Shown: positions 15,829 to 24,850 of the stretch, piece by piece
How positions within the stretch are numbered: position 1 is the stretch's first letter
Layout: the number at the start of each line of letters is the position of its first letter
Assembly: GCA_050260275.1 (NCBI GenBank)
Contig: JBLNBX010000025.1
Span: 1-43,600, forward strand
DNA from: DATMXS01 sp050260275
Lineage (GTDB): Bacteria; Acidobacteriota; Terriglobia; Bryobacterales; Bryobacteraceae
Length of the DNA: 43,600 bases
Reading direction: 5' to 3'
The notes under the pieces: model-generated
The model's input: the letters and a program-made list of their open reading frames with translations, nothing else
Databases searched by the model: none
Told to the model about the DNA's origin: nothing
Translations under genes and position numbers: made by a program

Positions 15829-17036
15829 TCCGCATGTGGCGCGTGCTGCTGGCGGCGGCATGCATGGTGCCGGCCGCCTGGTCCCAGGATCTCCACAGGG
15901 CCGTCCGCGCGGGCGACGCGGCGCGGGTGTGCGACCTCATTGCGGCCGGCGCGGACGTAAACGCCCGGGACGCCCTGGGCGGAACGCCGCTGCACGAGGC
16001 GGCCTGGATCGGCTCGGACGAGATCGCCGCCGCGCTGCTGGCCGCCGGCGCGAACGTAAACGCCCGGCATGCCGAGGGCGCGTCCACGCCGCTGCACTAC
16101 GCCGTGATTACGGACCATTTGTCGACAGTGAAGCTCCTGCTGGCGAGCCGCGCCGCCGTCGACGCCGTTGACCGCGCCGGCCAGACCGCCCTTCACCTGG
16201 CAGCCGGCCGTGGCTACGTCGAGATAGCCCGAGCGCTCCTGGGCGCGGGCGCAAAGGTGGACGCGCGCGATTCGGGCGGCGAGACGCCTCTGGACGCCGC
16301 CGCCTGGAACGGGGAAGCCGGTATGGTGCGCGTGCTGATAGCGGCTGGCGCGAGCCATGCGTCCAAGAACCCCAAGACCGGGGCTACACCGCTGCACCTC
16401 GCCGCAGCCCGGGGCCACACCGCGGCTGCGGAGGCGCTGCTGGCTGCCGGCGCGGACCTCGGGGCCAAGGATGATGCCGGCGCGACGCCGCTCGACGAGG
16501 CGCTTCGCGCGCGCCGGGTCGCCGTGAGCGAGCTTCTGCTCAAGCGCGGCGCTGCGCCGACTGCGCAGCAGGTCTCCGAAGCCGTTTCCCGCGGGCGGGC
16601 CGACGTGGTCCGCGTGCTGCTGGATGCGGGCGCGGATCCCGCCATGGCGACGGCCGAGGGCTCTACACTGCTGCACGACGCGGCGCTCAGGGGCAATCGG
16701 GAGATCGTCGAGCTTCTGCTCGATCGCGGCGCAAAGCCAGGCCTTAAGAACGCCTCCGGCGCAACGGCGCTCCACGAAGCCGCGCTCGGCGGCAACCGCG
16801 AGATTGCCCAGCTTTTGATCGAAAGGGGAGCGGAAGTGGACGCCCGCGACTCGCGAGGTGTTACTCCCCTCGAACAGGCCGCCTCGTGGGGCCGGATCGA
16901 GGTTTTGGAACTGCTCTTGGAAAAGGGAGCGGCCGTCAATGCGCGGGACAGCGCCGGCAAGTCCGCGCTCGATGCCGCCCTGGAAAACAACCAGGAGCAG
17001 GCGGCTGCCATATTGCGGATGCGCGGCGCGCGGTGA
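15825..17036 (+). CDS. Exported ankyrin-repeat protein
   Basis: A 403-aa protein with a signal peptide (MIRMWRVLLAAACMVPAAWS) and then about eleven ankyrin repeats filling the rest. Typical units read TPLHEAAWIGSDEIAAALLAAGANVNA and similar; one unit near the middle (about residues 235-270) is less regular, beginning TAQQVSEAVSRGRADVVRVLL. Ankyrin repeats bind other proteins and carry no activity themselves. Export of an ankyrin protein together with a redoxin recalls the periplasmic AnkB of Pseudomonas, which supports a catalase against peroxide; the parallel is only suggestive. The gene overlaps the redoxin by 4 bp. Confidence 0.9.
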   Translation: MIRMWRVLLAAACMVPAAWSQDLHRAVRAGDAARVCDLIAAGADVNARDALGGTPLHEAAWIGSDEIAAALLAAGANVNARHAEGASTPLHYAVITDHLSTVKLLLASRAAVDAVDRAGQTALHLAAGRGYVEIARALLGAGAKVDARDSGGETPLDAAAWNGEAGMVRVLIAAGASHASKNPKTGATPLHLAAARGHTAAAEALLAAGADLGAKDDAGATPLDEALRARRVAVSELLLKRGAAPTAQQVSEAVSRGRADVVRVLLDAGADPAMATAEGSTLLHDAALRGNREIVELLLDRGAKPGLKNASGATALHEAALGGNREIAQLLIERGAEVDARDSRGVTPLEQAASWGRIEVLELLLEKGAAVNARDSAGKSALDAALENNQEQAAAILRMRGAR

Positions 17037-17198
17037 CAGGCCGCCGGCGCGGCGCCCCTCCGGGCATTTATTGGCCGCGATTCCTCACCGCGCGCGAGTG
17101 CTTCCGGCGTTTCCTTGACCGGCTGCGATCCCGCGCGGAGTCGGCGCGGCTTCCGTGTACACTGAAGTCGAACTTCCGGGAGAAGCGACGGTTCAGAC

Positions 17199-18974
17199 AT
17201 GCGGAGCCGTGAAGAGCTGCTGTACCGCCTCGGCCAGGAGGCCGGCAATCTGTGGCTCTACGTGTCGCGGCCGCGCTGGACCTCGAAAGGGCCCATCGGC
17301 ACGCGCGGGCTTCCAGACGGTCAGAGTATTGCCCAGGCGCTGCGCGGAACCGCCTACGCCGCCGAGGTTGAACGCACCGCCGAGGCGATCGTGAAGCACC
17401 GTTTCCCGCTGCTTGGCATAGCTGTTGATACCGGCCCCGACATCGCCTGGCGCAGGGATTACGTCAGCGGTATCGCTACTCGAGCGCGCTATTTCCGCAG
17501 AATTCCGTACCTCGATGCGCACCGCGTCGGGGATCACAAGGTCATCTGGGAGCTGAACCGGCACCAGCACTGGATTCTGCTCGCACAGGCATGGTTGCTC
17601 ACCGGGCGGCGCGAGTTTCTGGACGAGATATGGGCGGAGTACGCAAGCTGGACGCGGCAAAACCCATTCCAGCGGGGCGTTAACTGGACCAGCGCTCTCG
17701 AGGTTGCCTTCAGGGCGCTCTCCTGGCTTTGGGTGCTGCACCTGGCCGGGTCCGAGATGCCTCCCGACGTGCACGCCGGATTCATCGACGGCCTGTACCG
17801 CCACGGGCTGCACATTGAACGAAACCTCTCGGTGTACTTCTCGCCCAATACCCACCTGTTGGGCGAGGCTGTCGCGCTGCACGCGCTCGGAACTCTGGTC
17901 GCACCCTTCCCCGAGCGCTGGGTTGAACTCGGCGCCGCGCTTGTCCGCGAAGCTATCGATAGACAGATCCGGCCCGATGGCTCGCACTTCGAGCAGTCGA
18001 GCTACTACCACCTCTACGCGCTCGACATGTTCCTTTTTCACGCCGCCATCGCGGGTGCGGACGGGCACTACCGGGATCGTCTGGCGGCGATGGCCGCCTA
18101 CGCAGCGGACCTCATGGGCCCGCAGCGTACATTGCCCTTCCTCGGAGATGACGACGGCGGGCGCTTCTTCCACCCGTTCGGAGACCGGGACCGTTTCGGC
18201 CGCGCGACCCTCGCTGCCTGCGCGGCATACCTCAACCGTCCCGAGTGGCTGGCCGATGCGGCGGACCTGCACGAACTGGCCGCATGGTGGCTCGGCGAGC
18301 GAGCTTTCGGCATGCAGCCGGGCAAGCCTGTGTTCTCGTCGAAGCTGTACCAGGATGCCGGAATAGCCGTCATGGCCGCCGGACCGGCGCACGTCGTCGT
18401 GGACGCCGGCCCGTTCGGCGCCTGGACGGGCGGGCACAGCCACTCGGACACGCTCAGCCTCGTCGCGCGCGCAGGCGGGCGCGACATTCTGATCGACCCC
18501 GGCACGTTCACCTACGCCGGCGACCGGTTCGAACGCGACCGCTTCCGCCGCTCCGCCGCGCACAACACCGTGCGCATCGACGGCCTCGACCAGGCCTCCC
18601 CCGGCGGCACGTTCCGCTGGAGCGGGCGGCCGGAGGTTCGCATCCTCGACTGGCGCGGCAGCCCGGCCGAGGATTTCCTCGCCGCCGAATGCCGCTACTC
18701 GGGGTTCACGCACCGCCGGCATGTGCTGTTTCGCAAGCCGGACGTGCTAGAGGTCGAGGACTTCGTCGATGGCCCGGCCGGCAATCACGTTGTCGAGCAG
18801 TTCTGGCACCTTGCCTGCGACAACGACGCCGTCCGCACCAGCGACCCTGCGGTGCGGATAACCGGCTGGCGCTCACGCGCTTACGGGCATCGCGAGCCCG
18901 CTCCGGTTCTTCGCGTGCTAAAGCGCGGCCCGCTGCCAATGAAGCTCTCGGCGACGGTTCTGCTGCGGCCGTAA
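17199..18974 (+). CDS. Heparinase II/III family polysaccharide lyase-like protein
   Basis: A 591-aa protein with the two-domain plan of the family. Residues about 60-330 form the alpha/alpha toroid, including HFEQSSYYHLYALDMFLF, where a Tyr/His pair usually acts in catalysis. Residues about 370-580 are the beta-sandwich Hepar_II_III_C domain, with GGHSHSDTLSLVARAGGRD and IDPGTFTYAGD. Such enzymes cut uronic-acid-containing glycans by beta-elimination. No signal peptide is seen at this start, so it may be cytoplasmic or associated with capsule synthesis; relatives in polysaccharide loci are often near glycosyltransferases, as here (the GT operon begins 2 kb downstream on the other strand). The natural substrate cannot be read from sequence. 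A TACACT at 17158-17163 may be its -10. Confidence 0.88.
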   Translation: MRSREELLYRLGQEAGNLWLYVSRPRWTSKGPIGTRGLPDGQSIAQALRGTAYAAEVERTAEAIVKHRFPLLGIAVDTGPDIAWRRDYVSGIATRARYFRRIPYLDAHRVGDHKVIWELNRHQHWILLAQAWLLTGRREFLDEIWAEYASWTRQNPFQRGVNWTSALEVAFRALSWLWVLHLAGSEMPPDVHAGFIDGLYRHGLHIERNLSVYFSPNTHLLGEAVALHALGTLVAPFPERWVELGAALVREAIDRQIRPDGSHFEQSSYYHLYALDMFLFHAAIAGADGHYRDRLAAMAAYAADLMGPQRTLPFLGDDDGGRFFHPFGDRDRFGRATLAACAAYLNRPEWLADAADLHELAAWWLGERAFGMQPGKPVFSSKLYQDAGIAVMAAGPAHVVVDAGPFGAWTGGHSHSDTLSLVARAGGRDILIDPGTFTYAGDRFERDRFRRSAAHNTVRIDGLDQASPGGTFRWSGRPEVRILDWRGSPAEDFLAAECRYSGFTHRRHVLFRKPDVLEVEDFVDGPAGNHVVEQFWHLACDNDAVRTSDPAVRITGWRSRAYGHREPAPVLRVLKRGPLPMKLSATVLLRP

Positions 18975-19145
18975 GCGCTCGCGGTGGGTTCGTTTGAGGG
19001 TATTCCCCGCCTGTTTCGTAACGGGCACCAGCCCGCGCCGTTGGACGGCAGCACCTTAGCCCTCGCCAGAGGCCCCGTTTCCCATCTGTCCCAGGCAAGC
19101 CATGTTAGCTTTTCTTAATGCTCACGATTACGCGCGCACCGCTGT

Positions 19146-19167
19146 TATTCTGTTCATTAATCGGAGG
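19146..19167 (+). promoter_or_regulatory. -10 element and ribosome binding site of dapA
   Basis: TATTCT at 19146-19151 is a plausible -10 and GGAGG at 19163-19167 a Shine-Dalgarno 5 bp before the ATG at 19173. The rest of the 198-bp gap upstream holds no gene that I can see. Confidence 0.5.
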
Positions 19168-19172
19168 ATTCG

Positions 19173-20084
19173 ATGTTTAAAGGCTGCGGAACCGCGCTTG
19201 TGACGCCCTTCCGCTCCGACTCCTCGCTGGACGAGGCGGCAGTCCGGAGGCTGGTGCGGCGCCAAGTGGAGGCGGGAATAGATTTCCTGGTGCCTTGCGG
19301 CACCACGGGCGAGAACCCCACACTCACGCGCGAGGAACACCTGAGGGTAGTGGAAATTACGGTGGAAGAGGCCAAACCCGCTGAAATTCCAGTACTTGCC
19401 GGCGCGGGCGGCTACAACACCATGGAGGTGGCCGAGCGCGCGAAAGAGTGCGAGCGGCTGGGCGCGAACGGCATCCTATCCGTCACTCCCTACTACAACA
19501 AGCCGACCCCCGAGGGCCTGTACCAGCACTACAAGACGATCGCCGCGCACACCTCGCTGCCCATCGTGGTCTACAACGTGCCCGGCCGCACGGGCTTGAA
19601 CGTCGAGCCGGCCACGATGAAGCGGCTGGCGGAGATCGACAGTGTCGTCGGCGTGAAGGAAGCCTCCGGCAACATCACGCAGCAGGCCGCGATCATCGCC
19701 CGGCTGCCCGAGCGGTTCGCCGTTCTTGCGGGCGACGACGCCATCTCCCTGCCGTTGATCGCTGTCGGGGGGCGAGGCCTTATCTCCGTTGCCTCTAACG
19801 AGATCCCGGCTGAGATGACCCGCATGGTGCGCCTTGCGATGGAGGGCGATTTCGCCTCCGCCCGCGAACTCTACTTCCGTTACCTGCCGCTGCTCGAGAC
19901 CAACTTCTGCGAGCCTAACCCGATGCCCGTCAAGGCCGCCATGGCAATGATGGGGTTGCTCGAGCCCGTATGGCGTCTGCCCATGGTGGCTCCGAAGCCC
20001 GAGAGCATCGCGAAGATCGAGGCCGTTTTGCGCAGCCTGGGGCTGCTGCGGGCCGATCTCTCGTCAGCGAGGGCGTCCGACTAA
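19173..20084 (+). CDS. dapA: 4-hydroxy-tetrahydrodipicolinate synthase
   Basis: DapA condenses pyruvate with aspartate semialdehyde, the first committed step to diaminopimelate and lysine. The 303-aa (beta/alpha)8 protein has the family's landmarks: GTALVTPF at the N-terminus, PCGTTGENPT, YYNKPTPEGLYQHY, the catalytic tyrosine in VVYNVPGRTG and the Schiff-base lysine in GVKEASG. A strong ribosome site precedes it. dapD follows after 2 bp, so the two form an operon. Related N-acetylneuraminate lyases lack the TTGE/YNVPGRTG combination seen here. Confidence 0.96.
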   Translation: MFKGCGTALVTPFRSDSSLDEAAVRRLVRRQVEAGIDFLVPCGTTGENPTLTREEHLRVVEITVEEAKPAEIPVLAGAGGYNTMEVAERAKECERLGANGILSVTPYYNKPTPEGLYQHYKTIAAHTSLPIVVYNVPGRTGLNVEPATMKRLAEIDSVVGVKEASGNITQQAAIIARLPERFAVLAGDDAISLPLIAVGGRGLISVASNEIPAEMTRMVRLAMEGDFASARELYFRYLPLLETNFCEPNPMPVKAAMAMMGLLEPVWRLPMVAPKPESIAKIEAVLRSLGLLRADLSSARASD

Positions 20085-20086
20085 CG

Positions 20087-20923
20087 ATGCAAACCGAAAT
20101 CGAAGCGCTGTTCGACAACCCGCCCGAGTCCTACGGCAAGAGCCATTTCACGCTTTTTGAGAGGTTCCGGGAGGGATTGAACGCCGGGCGCATCCGCGCG
20201 GCGGAGCCCGACCCATCGACCCGCACCGGCTGGCGCGTGAACGCGTGGGTGAAGAAAGGAATCCTGCTCGGGTTCCGCATGGGGACGCTGACGGACATGT
20301 CGGTCGATCCCCTCCGGCAGCCGTTTTTCGACAAGTCTACCTGGCCGGTGAAGCGGCTGGCCGTGGAGGATGGCGTGCGCATAGTGCCGGGCGGTTCGAG
20401 CATTCGCGACGGCTGCTACGTTGGGCGTGGCGTCACCTGCATGCCGCCTATGTATATCAACGTAGGCTCCTACGTGGGAGAAGGCACGATGGTGGACTCT
20501 CACGCGCTTATCGGGAGCTGCGCCCAGGTGGGGCGGAACTGCCACATTTCGGCGGCGGCGCAGATCGGCGGGGTGCTGGAGCCAGTGGGCGCGCTGCCGG
20601 TCATCATCGAGGATGAGGTGCTGGTCGGCGGCAACTGCGGCATTTACGAGGGCACTGTGGTCAAGCGCCGCGCGGTGCTCGGCACGGGCACGATCCTGAA
20701 CCGCTCGACGCCGGTTTACGATCTCGTGCGCGGGCAGGTGTACGCGGCGACGGACGACGAGCCGGTCATCATCCCCGAGGACGCCGTGGTCGTCGCGGGG
20801 GCGCGGAACGTGACCAGCGGCCCCGGCAAGGAGTGGGGCATTTCTCTGTACACGCCCGTGATCGTCAAGTACCGCGACGCGAAAACCGACTCCAAACTTC
20901 AGCTCGAAGACCTTCTCAGGTAG
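20087..20923 (+). CDS. dapD: 2,3,4,5-tetrahydropyridine-2,6-dicarboxylate N-succinyltransferase
   Basis: DapD uses succinyl-CoA to acylate tetrahydrodipicolinate in the succinylase branch of diaminopimelate synthesis. The 278-aa length is typical. A helical N-terminal domain (to about residue 100) is followed by a left-handed beta helix of hexapeptide repeats, for example MYINVGSYVGEGTMVDSHALIGSCAQVGRN in separate coils, and the NCGIYEGTVVKRRAVLGTGT loop. The ATG at 20087, 2 bp after the dapA stop, is chosen because the protein then begins with the normal DapD N-terminus (MQTEIEALFDN); longer in-frame starts lie inside dapA. Its presence shows that this organism uses the succinylase route. 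Confidence 0.96.
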   Translation: MQTEIEALFDNPPESYGKSHFTLFERFREGLNAGRIRAAEPDPSTRTGWRVNAWVKKGILLGFRMGTLTDMSVDPLRQPFFDKSTWPVKRLAVEDGVRIVPGGSSIRDGCYVGRGVTCMPPMYINVGSYVGEGTMVDSHALIGSCAQVGRNCHISAAAQIGGVLEPVGALPVIIEDEVLVGGNCGIYEGTVVKRRAVLGTGTILNRSTPVYDLVRGQVYAATDDEPVIIPEDAVVVAGARNVTSGPGKEWGISLYTPVIVKYRDAKTDSKLQLEDLLR

Positions 20924-20937
20924 GCTCGGGCAAACTG

Positions 20938-22044
20938 CTACCGGCAGCCGGACGCATCGCGGAGCGCCGCAAGCGTCAACTTCGCCGTCCGTTCCCAGGA
21001 GAACTCGCGCGCTCGCTCCGGGCCGGCGGCGGCCAGGCGTCGGCGCAATTCCTCGTCCGATACGATGCGTTCGAGCGCGGCCTCGATTGCACGTTCGTCC
21101 AGTGGATCGAATTTTAGAGCGGCCGCGCCCGCGATGGAGGACAACGGCTCAATGGCGGAGCATGCCGTAGGCAGCCCCGCCGCCAGCGCCTCCAGGACAG
21201 GCAGTCCGAACCCTTCAAAGGTCGAGGGATACACGAAAGCCCAGGCGTCTCGAAACAGGGCGTACAACTCCTCGCGCTCTATCCAGCCGGTGAGGCGAAC
21301 GTGGCCGGCCAGCGCAAGCCCGGCGATCGCGGCCTCCACCGCCTCCGCATGAAACCCGCGCACGCCGGTGATAACCAGCGAGAACTCGGGCCTGGAGCTG
21401 CGCAGAGCGGCAAACGCGCGAATTAGCGGCACAAGATTCTTGTGAGGATGCGTAGTGGAGGCGCACAGCAGATACGGCCTGGGCTCGCGCCGCGAGGCCC
21501 CGACCTCGAAAAAGCGCCGGTCGACGCCGAGCGGCACGGTGCGGAGCTTAGCCTCGGGCAGCCCATAGTACGAGAGCACGTCGCGCCGGGTGGCGTCTGA
21601 AACGGCGAGCACGAGCGCCGAGCGCCGGACGGCGGCCCATAGGAAAAACCGCCAGGCCGGCAGGTCGAACCAGCGGAAGTGCTCGGGGTGGCGCTTGTGC
21701 TGCATGTCGTGAAACACAGTCACGTTCGGGCACGGAGAGATGAGCGGAGCGGTGAAGCCCGGGTTGAGCAGCACATCGATGCGCTTCCGCCGCGCGGCGA
21801 GGGGCAGCGCCGTCTGCTCCCATACGATCCGTGCGGGGCGGAACGCCGCGCGCACATCCAGCGGGAAGGCCGTGAAGTTCGGGCAAGCGGGAATGAGGCC
21901 GGTCCCGGTCTCCCGGTTGGTGAAAACGACGTACTCGTTATCCGTGTCCAGAGCCGAGAGCGCCCCGAGCAGTTGCCGCAGGTAGATCTCGGTGCCCCCT
22001 ACCCCGCCCGGGATCAGGTAGAGCGCGTTGATGCCGATGCGCAT
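20938..22044 (-). CDS. Glycosyltransferase family 4 protein (mannosyltransferase-like)
   Basis: A 368-aa GT-B enzyme. The N-terminal domain begins MRIGINALYLIPGGVGGTEIYLRQLL, with the glycine-rich acceptor-side loop. The C-terminal domain has STTHPHKN and the donor-binding EX7E motif in EGFGLPVLEALAAG. Such enzymes add a sugar from a nucleotide-diphosphate donor to a growing envelope glycan on the cytoplasmic face of the membrane. It is the last gene of the five-gene minus-strand operon and begins 1 bp after the stop of the TMTC-like gene. The exact sugar is unknown. Confidence 0.9.
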   Translation of the reverse strand: MRIGINALYLIPGGVGGTEIYLRQLLGALSALDTDNEYVVFTNRETGTGLIPACPNFTAFPLDVRAAFRPARIVWEQTALPLAARRKRIDVLLNPGFTAPLISPCPNVTVFHDMQHKRHPEHFRWFDLPAWRFFLWAAVRRSALVLAVSDATRRDVLSYYGLPEAKLRTVPLGVDRRFFEVGASRREPRPYLLCASTTHPHKNLVPLIRAFAALRSSRPEFSLVITGVRGFHAEAVEAAIAGLALAGHVRLTGWIEREELYALFRDAWAFVYPSTFEGFGLPVLEALAAGLPTACSAIEPLSSIAGAAALKFDPLDERAIEAALERIVSDEELRRRLAAAGPERAREFSWERTAKLTLAALRDASGCR

Positions 22045-22045
22045 G

Positions 22046-23785
22046 TCAGCGGCGGTTCCGGCTCGCCTCTATAGCCGCAAGACCGCGCCTGGCGCTGGGC
22101 TCGCCGGGTTCGAGCGCGAGGGCGCGGCGGTAATCGGCCTCGGCCTTGCCGTGCTCGCCGATGGCGGCGTACACGTTTCCCCGGTAAACGTAGGTGAAGT
22201 ACCAGTTCGGTGCGAGTTTTTCGGCGGTATCCAGGGCCTCCAGGGCTTCGCTGTTGCGCCCGCGCTTGCCGTAAACATAGCCGAGCAGGGAGTATACGTG
22301 CCCGTTACGCGAAAGGCTCGCGGCCTCTTTGAGTTTCTCGATTGCAGCCTCGGGATCGCCTGCGCAATCGTGAGCCAGCCCCAGGTCGAGCAGCAGCGTG
22401 TACTCCTGCTCGCGGCTGAGGTTCGTACGCGAAGCCGCCTCGAAGTGGGCGATCGCCTCCTTGCACCTCCCGCGCTGTCTCAGCGCCTGACCCACCGAAA
22501 CCTCCGGCCTGTACTTCCCGGGCGACTTCGAAACCGAATCCTCCCACAGTGACAGCGCATTGCTCCACACCCCGGCGCGCGCGAACGTGGCCAGGAAGAG
22601 CACCCCGAGCACACCAGCGCAACCATACCGGAACACGGCGCTTCCCACGCGCAGTCTGCGGACAATCTCGAGCACGATCAACACCAGGCCGATCGACGGC
22701 AGGTACATGCGCCGCTCGGCCGCGACATCGAGAATGGGCAGGAACGACGACGTGGGCGCGAGCAGGAGGAAGAAAACCAGCGTGCCAAACGAACCCAGCG
22801 GGTACTTTTTCCGGTAGACGACCGCCGCGACAAGGACCGCCGCGAGTGCTGCGAGTCCGAATATCGCGCCGCCCTCCAGCGGGCCTCGCGACAGGGGTAT
22901 GTCGTGGTCCACGTTCTGCCCCACCGGCAAGACGTACAACCGGAGGTAGATCCAAATGACCCGGCCCTGAGTCAGGAAGTACTCGTACGGCGTGATGCCT
23001 TTGACGCCCAACCCCGCCGTATCGCTCTGGCCGAGGATGCGCGCCACCCAGAACCCCGCGCCCGCCGCGCCCACGGCCATCAGGCCGTACAGACGCCAGT
23101 TGCGCTTCATGCCGGAGAAGGAGAAGGGCGGGTTCCAGTAGTAGTCGGCGAGCAGGAACAGCGCCGGCATAACCGCGACGTGCTCCTTAGTGGTCACCGC
23201 CGCCCCGAACAGCACGAGAACGGCAAGCGACCTGAACCAGCCTATTCCGCCCGGCGCCGCGTGCAGAAACACGGCAAAGGCGGCGAAGCAGAGACTTACG
23301 CTCAGCAACTCGGAGCGGCTTGCGACGTAAGCGACCGATTCGGTCTGTATCGGGTGCAGCAGGAAAAGCGACGCCCCGGCCACAGCCAGCCAGTCGCGGC
23401 GCGCGCCGTCTTCGCCGGCCAGGCCGAGCAGACGCCTGGTGATCACGAAAACAAGCAACCCGGCGGCCAGGTGCAGCACCACGTTCGTCAGATGGTACGC
23501 GAAGGGCTGCAACCCTGACGTCACGAAGTTCGCCCAGAAGGACAGCATCAGCACCGGACGGGTCCCGGCCAGCCATCGCGACAGCCCGGCCTGGGCAAAC
23601 TCGATTTGCGTGAACGGCAGCACGAAATCATCGAAAACGAACTCGGCGCGTATGGCAGGCCAGTAGGCGATGACGGTCGCCAGCGCGGCGGCTGCAAGTC
23701 CCAGGAACCAAGCCGGTTGGGATAGCATTCTCGGCGCTGCGGCCGGAGCGGACTGCGCCCGCTGCTTACGCTTGCTGCTCTTCAT
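22046..23785 (-). CDS. GT-C membrane glycosyltransferase with TPR tail (TMTC-like)
   Basis: A 579-aa polytopic protein. A basic N-terminus is followed by about ten or more membrane helices up to residue 410. The first periplasmic loop has the acidic pair D52-D53 in EFVFDDFVLP, the position of the catalytic aspartate in GT-C enzymes of the TMTC/PMT kind. From about residue 430 the C-terminus is built of TPR repeats (for example KYRPEVSVGQALRQRG and YFTYVYRGNVYAAIGEHGKA). In animals TMTC proteins O-mannosylate cadherins using lipid-linked mannose; bacterial homologues have no proven role. It overlaps the start region of the DUF2304 gene by 20 bp, showing tight coupling. A protein or cell-surface glycan as acceptor is plausible. 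Confidence 0.82.
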   Translation of the reverse strand: MKSSKRKQRAQSAPAAAPRMLSQPAWFLGLAAAALATVIAYWPAIRAEFVFDDFVLPFTQIEFAQAGLSRWLAGTRPVLMLSFWANFVTSGLQPFAYHLTNVVLHLAAGLLVFVITRRLLGLAGEDGARRDWLAVAGASLFLLHPIQTESVAYVASRSELLSVSLCFAAFAVFLHAAPGGIGWFRSLAVLVLFGAAVTTKEHVAVMPALFLLADYYWNPPFSFSGMKRNWRLYGLMAVGAAGAGFWVARILGQSDTAGLGVKGITPYEYFLTQGRVIWIYLRLYVLPVGQNVDHDIPLSRGPLEGGAIFGLAALAAVLVAAVVYRKKYPLGSFGTLVFFLLLAPTSSFLPILDVAAERRMYLPSIGLVLIVLEIVRRLRVGSAVFRYGCAGVLGVLFLATFARAGVWSNALSLWEDSVSKSPGKYRPEVSVGQALRQRGRCKEAIAHFEAASRTNLSREQEYTLLLDLGLAHDCAGDPEAAIEKLKEAASLSRNGHVYSLLGYVYGKRGRNSEALEALDTAEKLAPNWYFTYVYRGNVYAAIGEHGKAEADYRRALALEPGEPSARRGLAAIEASRNRR

Positions 23786-24119
23786 GAGAACGTATGCGGT
23801 ACTCGAGAATGGCGACGCGCTGCGCCAGCGCTATATTGGCGTCCTTCAGCGCAGACACGACAACGGACAGACGAAACACCACTAACAGAAACAGGCAACC
23901 CACCAGCGTCAGCAGCGCGAGCGGCGGGGAATCGATGCCGAGCGCATCGGCCATGTACGCGAGCGCGGTCCGCGAACGCGACAACACCAGGAGCGCCAGC
24001 GCCGCGCCGAGCCAGCTCATCGAGTACTCCACACGCACGTGCATGCGCCTCACCGAAAACAACACCAGCAGGAGCAGCACGACGCTGATGATTGTCAGCA
24101 GATTCAAGAGGCCTTCCAT
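23766..24119 (-). CDS. DUF2304 family membrane protein
   Basis: A 117-aa protein with three hydrophobic helices (about residues 3-24, 32-48 and 66-86) and a short charged C-terminal coiled coil (LAQRVAILEYRIRSHEE). The start at 24119 (MEGLLNLLTII) is preferred because a longer in-frame reading contains unstructured His/Arg-rich sequence from inside the upstream gene. DUF2304 proteins commonly follow polyprenyl-phosphate glycosyltransferases of family GT2, exactly as here, and are presumed to help anchor them or move lipid-linked sugar. It overlaps both neighbours by 16 and 20 bp. Confidence 0.85.
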   Translation of the reverse strand: MEGLLNLLTIISVVLLLLVLFSVRRMHVRVEYSMSWLGAALALLVLSRSRTALAYMADALGIDSPPLALLTLVGCLFLLVVFRLSVVVSALKDANIALAQRVAILEYRIRSHEEQQA

Positions 24120-24850
24120 ATGCCCAGCCTCCTCCTGCGCTCGTACTTCAGGACGTTCACGAAAACGCCGAGCAGCACGTGCGCGATGTAGTAAAAGGAC
24201 TTCAGTGCAGTTATGGTGCTCCTCCCCGCGATGCGCTTTCGCATCACACACGGGATCTCGAGAAACCGGAACGCTTTCCGCTGAAGAACAACCAGTGTCT
24301 CAATCTCCGGGTACTCCAGGGGGAAGGTCTTGCTGAACACCTGGAGCGCTATGCGGTTGACGCCCACGAAGCCGGAAGTGGGATCCCAGACGGTCTTTCC
24401 GAGAATCGGGCGCAGAACGAGCCTGAAAAAGCGGATGCCGAGCCCGCGCGCGAAAGAGGTGTGGCCCGAACCGCCGTCGATAAAACGCGATCCGATGACC
24501 ATCTCGCACCCGGAGGTCTTTAGCGCCTCGAGTATTCGGGGGATGTACGCCGGATCGTGCTGGCCGTCGCCGTCCAGGCGGATCACGTACTCAAAGCCGG
24601 ATTCCCAGGCGAGTTTGTACGCTGCCTGGACCGCGCCGCCGAGCCCCAGGTGATGGGGCAGCATCAGCACTTCCGCCCCGGCTTCACGTGCGTGGCGAGC
24701 GGTTTCATCGGCCGAACAGTCATCTACAACGAGCACCGGCACGCCCGGCACGGCCTCGCGGATCTCGCCGACCACTTTCCGGATCGCCGCCTCCTCGTTG
24801 TACGCGGGCACGACGATCAGCAGCGACCCCGGTCTTTCCGAGCGGATCAC
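24104..24850 (-). CDS. Polyprenyl-phosphate glycosyltransferase, family GT2 (DPM1-like)
   Basis: A 248-aa GT-A enzyme without transmembrane helices except a possible membrane-associated tail. Motifs are PAYNEEAAIRKVV (nucleotide site), VVDDCSADET, the metal-binding RLDGDGQHDP and GSRFIDGG. The closest type is dolichyl/undecaprenyl-phosphate mannosyl- or glucosyltransferase, which makes the lipid-linked sugar used by GT-C enzymes; the TMTC-like gene two positions downstream would be the consumer. The GTG start at 24850 overlaps the upstream stop as GTGA and gives the normal N-terminus; a longer frame lies antisense-like inside the upstream gene. Confidence 0.88.
   Translation of the reverse strand: MIRSERPGSLLIVVPAYNEEAAIRKVVGEIREAVPGVPVLVVDDCSADETARHAREAGAEVLMLPHHLGLGGAVQAAYKLAWESGFEYVIRLDGDGQHDPAYIPRILEALKTSGCEMVIGSRFIDGGSGHTSFARGLGIRFFRLVLRPILGKTVWDPTSGFVGVNRIALQVFSKTFPLEYPEIETLVVLQRKAFRFLEIPCVMRKRIAGRSTITALKSFYYIAHVLLGVFVNVLKYERRRRLGIWKAS

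Noticed and set aside
17193..18722. A 509-codon open frame antisense to the heparinase gene
   Set aside because: The plus-strand protein has clear family motifs over the same stretch; the antisense frame shows only the repetitive composition of a shadow frame.
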